DNA of 64,000 nt. Source: Ruminococcus sp. (GTDB lineage: Bacteria; Bacillota; Clostridia; Oscillospirales; Ruminococcaceae). Below, one piece after another: positions 50,601 through 59,800 of this stretch. Under the pieces are notes generated by a model. The model made no database searches. It was not told the origin of the DNA and worked only from the letters and a program-made list of their open reading frames with translations. Position 1 is the first letter of the stretch. Every line of letters begins with the position of its first letter. The DNA lies in NCBI GenBank assembly GCA_015066845.1, contig SVNO01000003.1, positions 1-64,000 of the forward strand. The letters are read 5' to 3'. A program made the position numbers and the translations under genes.

Positions 50601-51393
50601 AGTCTACATTGTCAAAGGAAACAGCGGTTGCATTGGATGCATCTACTTCCTTGAAGCCCTGCTCCCATGTGGAGTTGAAGGTAACGTCAAGTTCTGTCTT
50701 CGGAATGGAATAAACCTTTGTATAGAAGAAATCGTAATAATTATTCTCCAGGTCATAACTGTCGAAGTCCTTCTTCTCCTCATCACTAAGCTTTGTCCAC
50801 TGGTCAACCTCTGTTTCCAGATCCGGAAGGGATGCGCTTACTTCGTTGAGGAAGATGTTCACAACCACCTGCTTACCGCGCATTTCGCCGGCAGAACCAT
50901 AATGCATGTAGGGGAGAGTTTCATCTGTGAGATAGGTTTCTTCATATTTGGTATCTCTGAAAGCACTATCACGGATTACTCTGGTCGTGGGAGTCATAAA
51001 AACATTTTCCAGATTTGTACAGCCGCCAAAAGCACCATCCTTGATGATTTCTACAGAATCCGGAATTGTTACTGTTGTGAGGTTGGGCAAATTGGAAAAC
51101 GCATTACAGCTGATGTTGGTAACGCCATCCAAGATAGTTACTTTTTTTACAGCTCTTTCAAAAGTGTATGTGTATTTCCAAGGTGCTTTGTGCTGTGCAA
51201 AGTTGTCCATAACGCCGCTTCCGTAAATGGTCAGCTCACCATTGGGATTGAATGCCCAGTAAATGTCTTCACCGCATGAACCGGACTGCGCTGCAGCAGA
51301 TGCAGTCAGCATATTCACCGGCAGTGCGCTGCTGATCGCCATGAGAGAAGCCAGAGAAACAGTCAGTGCTCTCTTGATCATGTTTTTCTTCAT
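47662..51393 (-). CDS. Paralog 1: secreted LRR_5 / HExxH metalloprotease-like / papain-like Cys domain / dockerin protein (1243 aa)
   Basis: Signal peptide. LRR_5 at both ends (AFSNLPNLTTVTIPDSVEIIKDGAFGGCTNL). LMHEIAHLYGAKDYYDDG (codons 49981-49995). QCCGFARKVAEDIWG...GHSLFIASINGDDITVAEC. C-terminal dockerin GDLNGDNELTVLDVIALQKYL...ADFCIDGRIDAFDLAVLMKMIL. Confidence 0.85.
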   Translation of the reverse strand: MKKNMIKRALTVSLASLMAISSALPVNMLTASAAAQSGSCGEDIYWAFNPNGELTIYGSGVMDNFAQHKAPWKYTYTFERAVKKVTILDGVTNISCNAFSNLPNLTTVTIPDSVEIIKDGAFGGCTNLENVFMTPTTRVIRDSAFRDTKYEETYLTDETLPYMHYGSAGEMRGKQVVVNIFLNEVSASLPDLETEVDQWTKLSDEEKKDFDSYDLENNYYDFFYTKVYSIPKTELDVTFNSTWEQGFKEVDASNATAVSFDNVDYINYFKKNGETNVIPTTGDFHGKYVYSDMMAQRLSSIQKSLKNFEENAEKYNVTDLEFVTDPSLNIYFTYNAWNDDVHEILFQGVEPYKNLINGKRISIMPTADDNQGASPDGTGSNAANVMEQIKNASNGEIDLMKAADAEMSPYAEKLMEQYDADGVMVLFHLNAPVGRSYAIVSNPETEFHNNANEYTIVYNNRSNTLMHEIAHLYGAKDYYDDGLNESGKETEIYSNSHTFKMYCNAYYEDTTELMIGGGTDISDLTAYTIGWCDTVDKDVYNLMSGSPSYYLGDLNMDGVLGIEDRKLLGGYFRDGEFLTPTQRVLAGEGLSTSQTIKGWTDRIKVQRIDKQPQYVQFLGNDTSKYMYTVENDMNFDGVFNSTDTALYNEFVIGTKTPTYLQELAMQYVSDERRAVKYTTVLSEWEDRIAAEMSKFPDGEYWNAMEANGSEDSTTSVPCDHSKNKKEYCLSLDHKLSMTSASIDEGRKWHSYYDCSHSVDKKGDFNCTIKSLPQCCGFARKVAEDIWGTESFVRYYIEDGMITRTADSKPEEYVPQVGDQIRLYSDGSELESDPNAPTAGHSLFIASINGDDITVAECNGDMNSCQIRWTDTVYKYKVLADNSVTTDGDVKVTADFLRENAVFVERPVLQGDFDLDGRIDSDDYDFFKSTFLVNGTIPANYSDKEFDINGDRVLDERDEAALVEFMNCTTTDGHILNKNVTIEYQYKSNVGSNDFIVDNGMYTILSKEDKTVAFTGVFDKNVTSYVIPETVKAEDGTVYTVVQMNTECKGARKNMYGMMKSVVIPATVTSIEGYAFGSGCNLTSITFAPNSQLKTIKNSAFAGCDKLVAITLPSSVETIENYAFSGCTSLKVFRIAGKDGSCSLTTAGDNVFDKCENLAAPILPNTPNLKTPGCFAPTVNGSVDEETYGDLNGDNELTVLDVIALQKYLKSTTATEAPKNADFCIDGRIDAFDLAVLMKMILKK

Positions 51394-51685
51394 AATTCTA
51401 CTCCTTTTTTTCTTTTTGACATTTACAATTCAGTTTGCGTGTTTTCAAAGCTTTCTGTGTACCAGTGTGCTGTACATCGGTGCTTAGCGTTCCGGTTCTG
51501 CATGATATCCTGCTGCTGTTCAGCAAAGAAACCCTCCTTCCCCCCTCATGCAGCTGGTTGTATACCGGATTTGTGTTATCATTCTTTCTTGGTAAACTTG
51601 AAACCACGATGTGAGTACGTTTCATTTTTGATTTGTTCAAGAAAAATTCACGGGATTGTTCCTAAAATGTAAATGCCTATTATCA

Positions 51686-51714
51686 ATTTTATCACATTTA
51701 GTTCAAAATGTCAA
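51686..51714 (-). promoter_or_regulatory. Promoter of paralog 1
   Basis: Minus-strand TTGACA, 17 bp spacer, TAAAAT. Confidence 0.7.
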
Positions 51715-52044
51715 TAGATTTTAATCAATTTACATATAGTAAATAAACGAAAAGTGCAAAATTCCATTTTTCTCTCTTTGCAACTGGAAAATATTGCGTT
51801 AACTCTGTTCCGATAATTATCAGGATTTCTCCCTGTGGTAAAAACATGTCGAAGAATTCGGAACACATTATTTTCCCTGAATTGCACATATAATAGAGCT
51901 TTCACCATTGCGCAGCCATCCCTGAATGATGACAAAATGAAAAAATATTGCTATTTTTAAGCATAAAATTGACTGCCACAGTTGATGGAAATCAAGTCTA
52001 AAAAGTGCTATCGGCACATTTTTTTGAACGCTTTTCAAGAATGT

Positions 52045-52117
52045 GTCTAAATTGTTAAAAATATTACGAAATGTAGAAAAATGTTCAGAATGATTATTTT
52101 TTCAAATTCTGCTGACA
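52045..52117 (+). promoter_or_regulatory. Truncated plus-strand promoter-like region lacking a -10 and a downstream gene
   Basis: GTCTAAATTGTTAAAAATATTAC, then 45 bp later TTCAAATTCTGCTGACAAATG, matching upstream regions of the 56854 and 60408 genes; homology stops after the -35. Confidence 0.6.
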
Positions 52118-52163
52118 AATGCAGATCTCCCGATTTGAACGCAAAGCCTTCCAAATAAGAACC

Positions 52164-52200
52164 CCCCGAAACACTATGTGCATTTCGGGGGGTGATTTTT
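52164..52200 (-). terminator. Terminator of paralog 2
   Basis: CCCCCCGAAACACTATGTGCATTTCGGGGGG hairpin; homologue of 47599-47632. Confidence 0.7.
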
Positions 52201-52223
52201 GGTTTGTAGGCTATGAAAGGTGA

Positions 52224-55200
52224 TTATCTTTTGAGAATCATCTTCATGAGAACAGCCAGGTCGAACGCGTCAATTCTGCCATCGATACAGAAGTCAGCAT
52301 TCTTGGGTGCTGCTGTTGCAGTAGTGGATTTGAGATACTTTTGCAGTGCAATGACATCAAGAACAGTCAGTTCTTTGTCGTCATTGAGGTCGCCGTATAC
52401 TTCCTCATCCTTGGAACCATTCACTGTCGGTGCAAAGCAGCCAGGTGTTTTCAGGTTCGGAGTTTTGGGGAGAATCGGAGTTGAGAGATTCTCGCACTTA
52501 TCAAATACATTGTCGCCAGCTGTGGTCAGGTTGCAGCTGCCGTCCTTGCCTTCAATGCGGAAAATCTTGAGGCTTGTGCAGCCGGAGAACGCATAGTTTT
52601 CGATAGTTTCTACGGTATGCGGGAGAGAGATGCTTACCAGCTTATCGCATCCAGAGAATGCACCGTTTTTAATTGTCTTAAGCCGGGAATTCGGTGCAAA
52701 GGTGATGGAAGTCAGGTTGCAGCCGGAACCGAATGCATAGCCTTCGATGGATGTAACAGTTGCCGGAATGACAACGGACTTCATCTTGCCATACATGCTA
52801 TTGCGCGCGCCTCTGCATTCTGTGTTCATCTGTACAACCGTGTAAACTTTGCCATCCTCTGCCTTTACAGCTTCCGGAATGACATAGCTTGTAACATTCT
52901 TGTCAAATACACCTGTGAATGCAACGGTCTTATCCTCCTTGCTCAGGATGGTGTACATGCCATTGTCTACGATAAAGTCATTGCCGCCCACAAGGCTTCT
53001 GTACTGGTACTTGATGGTGACATTTTTGTTCAGAATATAGCCATCAGCTGTGGATTGCTTCATAAATGCCTGCAGTGCAGCTTCATCCTTCTCATCCAGT
53101 ACGAAGTCGCCGTTGACATCGAATTCCTTGTCGCTGTAATTTGCAGGTGTTGTACCGTTTACGAGGAACGAGCTCTTGAAGAAGTCGTAATCATCGCTGT
53201 CGATCTTGCCGTCCAGGTCAAAGTCACCCTGCAGTACAGGACGCTCAACAAAGACTGCATTTTCTCTCAGGAAGTCAGCTGTTACCTTTACTTCACCGTC
53301 AGTTGTTACGGAGTTGTCAGCCAGTACCTTGTACTTGTAAACGGTATCTGTCCAACGAATCTGGCAGGTGTTCATATCGCCATTGCACTCTGCAACTGTA
53401 ATATCGTCACCATTGATGGATGCAATGAACAGGCTGTGACCTGCTGCCGGAGCATTCGGGTCGGATTCCAGCTCAGAACCATCGGAGTACAGACGAATCT
53501 GGTCACCAACCTGCGGTACATATTCCTCAGGCTTGGAATCAGCGGTAGGGGTAATCATACCATCTTCAATGTAGTAGCGTACAAAGGACTCTGTACCCCA
53601 GATATCCTCTGCAACCTTTCTTGCAAAACCGCAGCACTGCGGATACTTGCCAATTGTGCAGTTGAAATTACCCTTCGGGTCAATGCTGTGAGAGCAGTCA
53701 TAGCGGCTGTGCCATACTCTGCTTTCATTGATGGATGCGCTTGTCATGGACAGCTTATGGTCAAGGGACAGGCAGTATTCTTTCTTGTTCTTGGAGTGGT
53801 CGCAGGGAACAGAAGTTGTGCCGTCCTCAGAACCGTTTTCTTCCATTGCATTCCAGTATTCGCCATCGGGGAACTTTCTCATTTCAGCAGCAATGCGGTC
53901 TTCCCATTCAGAAAGAACAGTGCTGTACTTCACAGCTCTATGCTCATCACTTACATACTGCATTGCCAGTTCCTGCAGGTAGCTCGGAGTCTGTGTGCCT
54001 GTCACGAAAGCGTCATACAGTGCAGTGTCCTTGGAATTGAAAACGCCGTCAAAGTTCATGTCGTTCTCAATGGTGTACATGTACTTGGAAGTATCATCAC
54101 CTTGGAACTGTACATACTGGGGCTGATTTTCAATACGCTTTGCGGAGATGTGGTTTGTCCATGCCTTGATAGTCTGGCTTGTGGAAAGACCTTCACCAGC
54201 CAGTACTCTCTGCATAGGTGTCAGGAATGCATCGCCATTGTAGTAAGCACCAAGCAGCTTTCTGTCAGGAATACCAACTGTACCGTCCATGTCGATGTCA
54301 CCGAGGTAATAAGGTGTTGCGCCGTTCATCTGATCGAAAACATCCTTCTCTACTGAATCGATCCAGCCGAGTGTATAAGCGGTCAGAGCATTGAACTTAT
54401 TTGTGTTGTCCGTCATCATATCCGGGCAATTTCTGAAATAAGTGTCGCAGTACATCTTAAAGGTGGGAGAACCGGAAGTGATTTTTCCGTTGACATTGGA
54501 GTTCTTCAGACCATCGTCATAATAGTCCTTCGCACCGTATACATGGCAGATTTCGTGCATGATGGTGTCGATAGAATTGTTATACAGCATAACGAATTCT
54601 TCGCCGTTGCTCTGTTTCTCCTTCATTGTCTGAATTGCATAGGATCTGCCCCAGTAGCATTCATCCAGATGGACAAGCACAATTACGCCATCTGCATTGT
54701 ACATGTCCTTCACCTTCTGTGCATAAGGAGACATTTCAGCATCATCTGCTTTCAGCAGGTCGATTTCGCCGTTGGTTGCATTATAAATCTGCTCAAAAAC
54801 ATTACGAGTACCGCTTCCTTTTCCAGAGAGGGGAGAAGACTTATCACTGGAGGAAGGCATGAGTGCATTATCCTGTGTGGGAATAATGGAAGGATGGGTG
54901 TCATTTAGGCGATGCTGATAGGTTACACCATCTCTGCCGATGGCTTCGCGTGTGCCATCATCCCACGTATTGTATGTGAAATGGAAGTTGAGAGAAGGTT
55001 CTGTAATGAAGTCCAGATCATTGATACCGTAGGATCTTGCGGATTCTTCCAGCTTTGTCAGTGCGGTGTTCAATCTGATGGAGTGTTCCTCCATTTTGTC
55101 GGAGCGAACGTAAGTGCCATAGAAGCCCTCATTCTGAGGAAGAACGGAGGTGTCGGACTTTACATAGGCAGGATAGTTTGTCGGATTGAGGGAAACAGCC

Positions 55201-55967
55201 ATTGCTGTTTCGTCATTGACAGCTTTGTAACCCTGCTGCCATGCAGAAGTATAATTCTGGAAAGCAAGCTTATTCTTTTCAATGCGGTAAGTTTCAGTAG
55301 CGTCATGATAAGAATCATAATAATACTTATCCAGGTCGTAGCTGTCAAAATCCAGTTCCTCATCGCCCGTGATCTTGGTCCATTCAGCACGTCCGTCAGC
55401 TGAGTCCAGACTCGGCAGACCAATGGAAAGCTCATCAAGGAAGATATTCACAACCACCTGCTTACCGCGCATTTCGCGGGCAGAACCGTAGTTCATATAC
55501 GACAGTTCTTCTGTTGTGAGATAGGTTTCTGCATACTTTGTACCAGCAAAAGCACCATCAATAATGACTCTGTCCGTGGGTGTCATGTAGACGTACTCCA
55601 GATTTGTGGAATCTCTAAATGCATTAAGACCGATCATTTCTACAGAATCCGGAATTGTTACTGTGGTAAGAGCTGTGAAATCGTAGAATGCAACTGCACT
55701 GATGTTAGTAACACCATCAGCAATCGTGATTTTGGTTACAGCATTACTGAGCTTTTGCCATGGTCTCATATGATGCAGATAGTTGTCCATAACACCATTA
55801 CCAGCAATTGTCAGCTCACCGCTTGGATCATACGACCAGTACACACCATCACCGCATGAACCACCCTGAGCCGCAGAAGCAGTCAGCAAATTGAACGGCA
55901 GTGCGCTGGCAGCTACGAGAGAAGCGAGAGAAACAGTCAGTGTTCTCTTTATCATGTTTTTCTTCAT
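52224..55967 (-). CDS. Paralog 2: same architecture as paralog 1
   Basis: MKKNMIKRTLTVSLASLVAASALPFNLLTASA signal. IMHEICHVYGAKDYYDDG (54543-54557). QCCGFARKV...GHSLFIASINGDDITVAEC. C-terminal dockerin. Start 55967 after AAAAAGGAGTAG. Confidence 0.85.
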   Translation of the reverse strand: MKKNMIKRTLTVSLASLVAASALPFNLLTASAAQGGSCGDGVYWSYDPSGELTIAGNGVMDNYLHHMRPWQKLSNAVTKITIADGVTNISAVAFYDFTALTTVTIPDSVEMIGLNAFRDSTNLEYVYMTPTDRVIIDGAFAGTKYAETYLTTEELSYMNYGSAREMRGKQVVVNIFLDELSIGLPSLDSADGRAEWTKITGDEELDFDSYDLDKYYYDSYHDATETYRIEKNKLAFQNYTSAWQQGYKAVNDETAMAVSLNPTNYPAYVKSDTSVLPQNEGFYGTYVRSDKMEEHSIRLNTALTKLEESARSYGINDLDFITEPSLNFHFTYNTWDDGTREAIGRDGVTYQHRLNDTHPSIIPTQDNALMPSSSDKSSPLSGKGSGTRNVFEQIYNATNGEIDLLKADDAEMSPYAQKVKDMYNADGVIVLVHLDECYWGRSYAIQTMKEKQSNGEEFVMLYNNSIDTIMHEICHVYGAKDYYDDGLKNSNVNGKITSGSPTFKMYCDTYFRNCPDMMTDNTNKFNALTAYTLGWIDSVEKDVFDQMNGATPYYLGDIDMDGTVGIPDRKLLGAYYNGDAFLTPMQRVLAGEGLSTSQTIKAWTNHISAKRIENQPQYVQFQGDDTSKYMYTIENDMNFDGVFNSKDTALYDAFVTGTQTPSYLQELAMQYVSDEHRAVKYSTVLSEWEDRIAAEMRKFPDGEYWNAMEENGSEDGTTSVPCDHSKNKKEYCLSLDHKLSMTSASINESRVWHSRYDCSHSIDPKGNFNCTIGKYPQCCGFARKVAEDIWGTESFVRYYIEDGMITPTADSKPEEYVPQVGDQIRLYSDGSELESDPNAPAAGHSLFIASINGDDITVAECNGDMNTCQIRWTDTVYKYKVLADNSVTTDGEVKVTADFLRENAVFVERPVLQGDFDLDGKIDSDDYDFFKSSFLVNGTTPANYSDKEFDVNGDFVLDEKDEAALQAFMKQSTADGYILNKNVTIKYQYRSLVGGNDFIVDNGMYTILSKEDKTVAFTGVFDKNVTSYVIPEAVKAEDGKVYTVVQMNTECRGARNSMYGKMKSVVIPATVTSIEGYAFGSGCNLTSITFAPNSRLKTIKNGAFSGCDKLVSISLPHTVETIENYAFSGCTSLKIFRIEGKDGSCNLTTAGDNVFDKCENLSTPILPKTPNLKTPGCFAPTVNGSKDEEVYGDLNDDKELTVLDVIALQKYLKSTTATAAPKNADFCIDGRIDAFDLAVLMKMILKR

Positions 55968-56263
55968 AATTCTACTCCTTTTTTCTTTTTGACATTTACG
56001 ATTCAGTTTGCGTGTTTTCAAAGCTTGCTGTGTACCATTGCCATTGCTGCAGGTCATCGGTGTTCAGTGTTTCGGTTCTGCATGACATCCTGCTGCTGTT
56101 CAGCAAAGAAACCCTCCTTCCCCCCTCATGCAGTTGGTTGTATACCGTATTTGCGTCCTCATTTTCTCTTATACCTCTGAACCTCCGATGTGAGTGCATT
56201 TCATCTTTGATTTGTTCAAGAAAGAATATGGAATCACTTCTGAAATGTAAATGCTTATCACCA

Positions 56264-56292
56264 ATTGTACCACATTTTGCCTAAAATGTCAA
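56264..56292 (-). promoter_or_regulatory. Promoter of paralog 2
   Basis: Minus-strand TTGACA, 17 bp spacer, TACAAT. Confidence 0.7.
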
Positions 56293-56690
56293 TAGGTTTT
56301 AATCGATTTACATATAGTAAATGGAAAGCAAGCGAAACTGCCCCATTATTTCCTGATCTTCTGGAAAATATTGCGTTTATTGTATTGGAGCAATTTCCGA
56401 CCATTCCTGCGGACACATCAATATGCTGAAAAAAACAGGAAAGCTGTGTGATTCGGAAATTGCGTGAATAATTCAGTTTTTGATTTTGATTATCCATCTC
56501 TGAAGTCCTGTCGGAATATCAATATCTTGCTGGTTTCCGCACAAAATTGACTTAAAAAGCATACAAAATCCAGTCTAAATAGTGCTAACGAAGAATGGCT
56601 TGACTGTAATTTCTAAATTTTGTCTGAAATATTAAGAATATTACAGTCAGTAAAGAGAAAAGCTCTAATTTATGATTCGTTCAAATTCTA

Positions 56691-56719
56691 TTGACAAATG
56701 AAGAAAAAAATGCTATGCT
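56691..56719 (+). promoter_or_regulatory. Promoter of paralog 3
   Basis: TTGACA, 17 bp spacer, TATGCT; GTCTGAAATATTAAGAATATTAC element at 56622-56644. Confidence 0.6.
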
Positions 56720-56720
56720 T

Positions 56721-56760
56721 AAGGCAATACTGCACAGAGGACAGTGCATCAGCGATGTAT
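56721..56760 (+). repeat. AAGGCAATACTGCAC-family short repeat inside the paralog 3 leader
   Basis: Similar to 20155 and 22099. Confidence 0.4.
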
Positions 56761-56853
56761 CCGCGACTGCCAGCACTCGCTGGGCATCTGCTTCATATTT
56801 GCTGTGGATTGTAAGTTCAGTATAAAAATACAATTATAACAAGGAGTAGTACA

Positions 56854-59800
56854 ATGAAAAGAAATACAATGAAACAGACAATTGCCGTCTTTCTCGCTTC
56901 GCTCATGGCGGTTCAGGCTGGCGGCAGTTATCGGTTTCCATTGAGCGCGTTCGCAGAGGAAGTGCCGTATACAGGCACATGCGGCGAGTCACTTGAATGG
57001 CTCGTCTTGGGTAACGGGGTACTGAAAATCACGGGAAAGGGCAATATGCCGGACTATACGCAGCAGGATGCGCCGTGGGAAATGCACAGGGAAACAATCC
57101 GTGAGGTGCATCTCGGTGACGGCGTGGCATCCATCGGCGCGGATGCCTTTTCGCAGTGCACAGCTCTTGAGCGTGTGCAGATTCCCGATTCTACGCAAAA
57201 AATCGGTGCAAATGCATTCAAGGACTGCCAGTCCCTGCGATATGTGCTGATGAACCAGACAAGCAGGGTGATTGTGGAAAATGCATTCGAGGGCACGCCG
57301 TTTTTACAGTACTACACCACCGAGCAACTGAAAGGCATGGACAAGGGCGCGGCTGGTCTGATGCGCGGAAAACAGCTTGTTGTCAACATTTTTGTGGATG
57401 AAGTAACGAAAACTGAGGATGATTCCTTAGTGATTGCAGATTCATGGCAGCCCGAACCGGATGCCGGCAATGAACATGCTCCCGTACTGCTCGACTGTGA
57501 TAATTTCTATGCCTATCTCCGCACAGATGATACGGACAAAACCGTTTTGCCGCAGGATTCCACGGATGCTGCAGGACAGCCCGTGTCCTCCGAAGCCATT
57601 GCCGGACGGCTTGCGGCGTTGGAGCATGTACTGACAGAATTTGAAACGCAGTCAGAGGAATTCCGGACGGATCCCGATACAAAGCTGCTGGAATTTGTCG
57701 AAGGTCCGAACTATTTTTTCACCTATCAGGCAACGGACGGCGCGGTGAGTATTGCCGGCGATTCACTCATGATCGGCGGAACATACAGCAATGGTGCGGA
57801 ACTGATGCGGCAGCTCACAGAGGTGTCCGGTCAGCAGGTCGATCTGCGTACACGAACGGACAGTGAGATGAATTACAGGGAAATGCTCATGGAGGAGTAC
57901 GATGCCGATGGTGTACTGTTTCTGTTCCATCATAACGCACCAACTGGTAAAACCATAGTGTTCCCAGAAGATTCCTACGAAGAATGTGCCATGCTCTGCA
58001 CGGACGAGGAAGCAGTGCTTGCGGAACAAATTCTGACGATGTACAGCGCGAACGAAACGGAATACGGCATTCCGGCAATTGCCGCACCAATCGAAAATGG
58101 CGAAAAACCGTATACATTGATGCTCTGCAACGGTTCACTTCTCAATTCTGATGTACCGGATGGGCAAGTCAGTCCGCTGTCTGCCTATGTCCGCGGCTGG
58201 AATCGCACGATTGAATCGTCCGTGTATTTCATGCTTGGCAGCGGAAAGAACTATCCACTCTTTGATGTGAATCTGGACAGTACGTACAATGAGGATGATG
58301 CTGAACTGATTTCCGGCTATTTCAAGGGAGAATATCATTATGAACCTGCCGACATCTACGGTACGGAGAACAGCTGTTATCTGCCCCCGTTGAAGCGTAT
58401 GTTTGCAGGTTACGGCATTTCGGGTGTCTATACCGGCATTGAGGGTTGGACGAATGATGTGAATATTGAAAGCTATGGGGATGCTGGATTATTGAAAATT
58501 TCCAATGCCAAACACCCCGGCAGCATCCTGCGCCCCTGCAACGATGTGAATTTTGACGGACTGGTCACAACGGGTGATAAGGACTTACATGATTCCTATC
58601 CGTTCCATGACGGCTGGGCAGATGTCAACTATCTGCAAGCTGTAATGATTCTCAAATCGAAGTCAAGCAAATTCCCGCAGCCCTTTACCATTGGCAGGGA
58701 TACATGGTATTTTGCTAATGATAAGAGCTTTTTCGGCGAAACGTACTCCATGAAGAAGGGACATAAGAAGCTTCTGGAATCGATTTCTTCAGAAATTGGA
58801 CAATGGAACAGCAACCGCTTTTTGCATGAAGACCAATTCGCTGGCTCGTGCTACGGCATGTGTGCAACGACATTGCTGACATATTACGGACTGGTTCTGC
58901 CGCAGCAGCTCGATGAGGACGCAAAAACGCTCCATGATGTGGGTACGGGAAAGAACAGCGAGGCAGAATCCATTGAATCCTATATCAATTATTACCATGT
59001 TTCCCAGCGTTTCAAAACACAGCGCAGCAATCTGTTTGCCTATCCGGATTTGCCCCCGATTGCATCCATTCTTGCCTGTCTGGACGATGGCTCTCCCACC
59101 ATTGTTTCCTACAAATACGCAAAGGGTGAACATGCGGTTATTGCGTATGGTGTCACTTACGGCAGATACATGGTCAACAATCTCACCTATGACGGGAAAA
59201 TCCAGATTTATGACCCCGACCATCCGGACGGTGACGATACATGGTGCATTTATTTCAAAAGCTTTGCACCATCGGAATACTGCATCCCTGGTCGAAACGC
59301 ATTTTCTCAGGACGAAACCCTGACCATTCTCGGCGCGCAGGACAAGCTCTCCGTTATTAATGACGAGGTACTCGTTGAGGGAAAAGTTTCCCTGCACCCC
59401 GAAAAACGCTTCAATGCATCCGTGAGAGCTGCGGATATGATCACGGACTATGCGTTCGGAAAGGGGACTACCCTCCCTGACGTAGTAAAGAACACTGAAA
59501 TCGGCAGTGATATCATTGTCCCTGCGCAGATTGCAGGTATGGGCGAGTCCGTGTATTTCATGATGGACGCAAAATCGCCCTATTTCCTGAAGCTGGAAAC
59601 CCCTAATGAGTTTGACGTACAATTGAATTATCCCGACTGCAAACTCCATGCCTACAGCATAAACAGCACGTCCGTTATCTTCTATCACAAAGGGAAAATC
59701 GAAATGCAGGCAAGGGGAACAAGCTACGAATTCTGCATGGAGGAGGAAACCAGTGTCACCGATTGGGAAAGCATCACTGTCAAGGATGAGAAAACCGGCG

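Noticed and set aside
49147-51279. 710 aa plus-strand ORF (and similar at 52617-54356)
   Set aside because: Antisense to paralogs 1 and 2, which have signal peptides, domains, RBSs and promoters. The antisense ORFs mirror codon usage.
51394-51714. Leader considered as c-di-GMP (GEMM) riboswitch
   Set aside because: No GEMM core motifs; kept only as an uncharacterised candidate leader.
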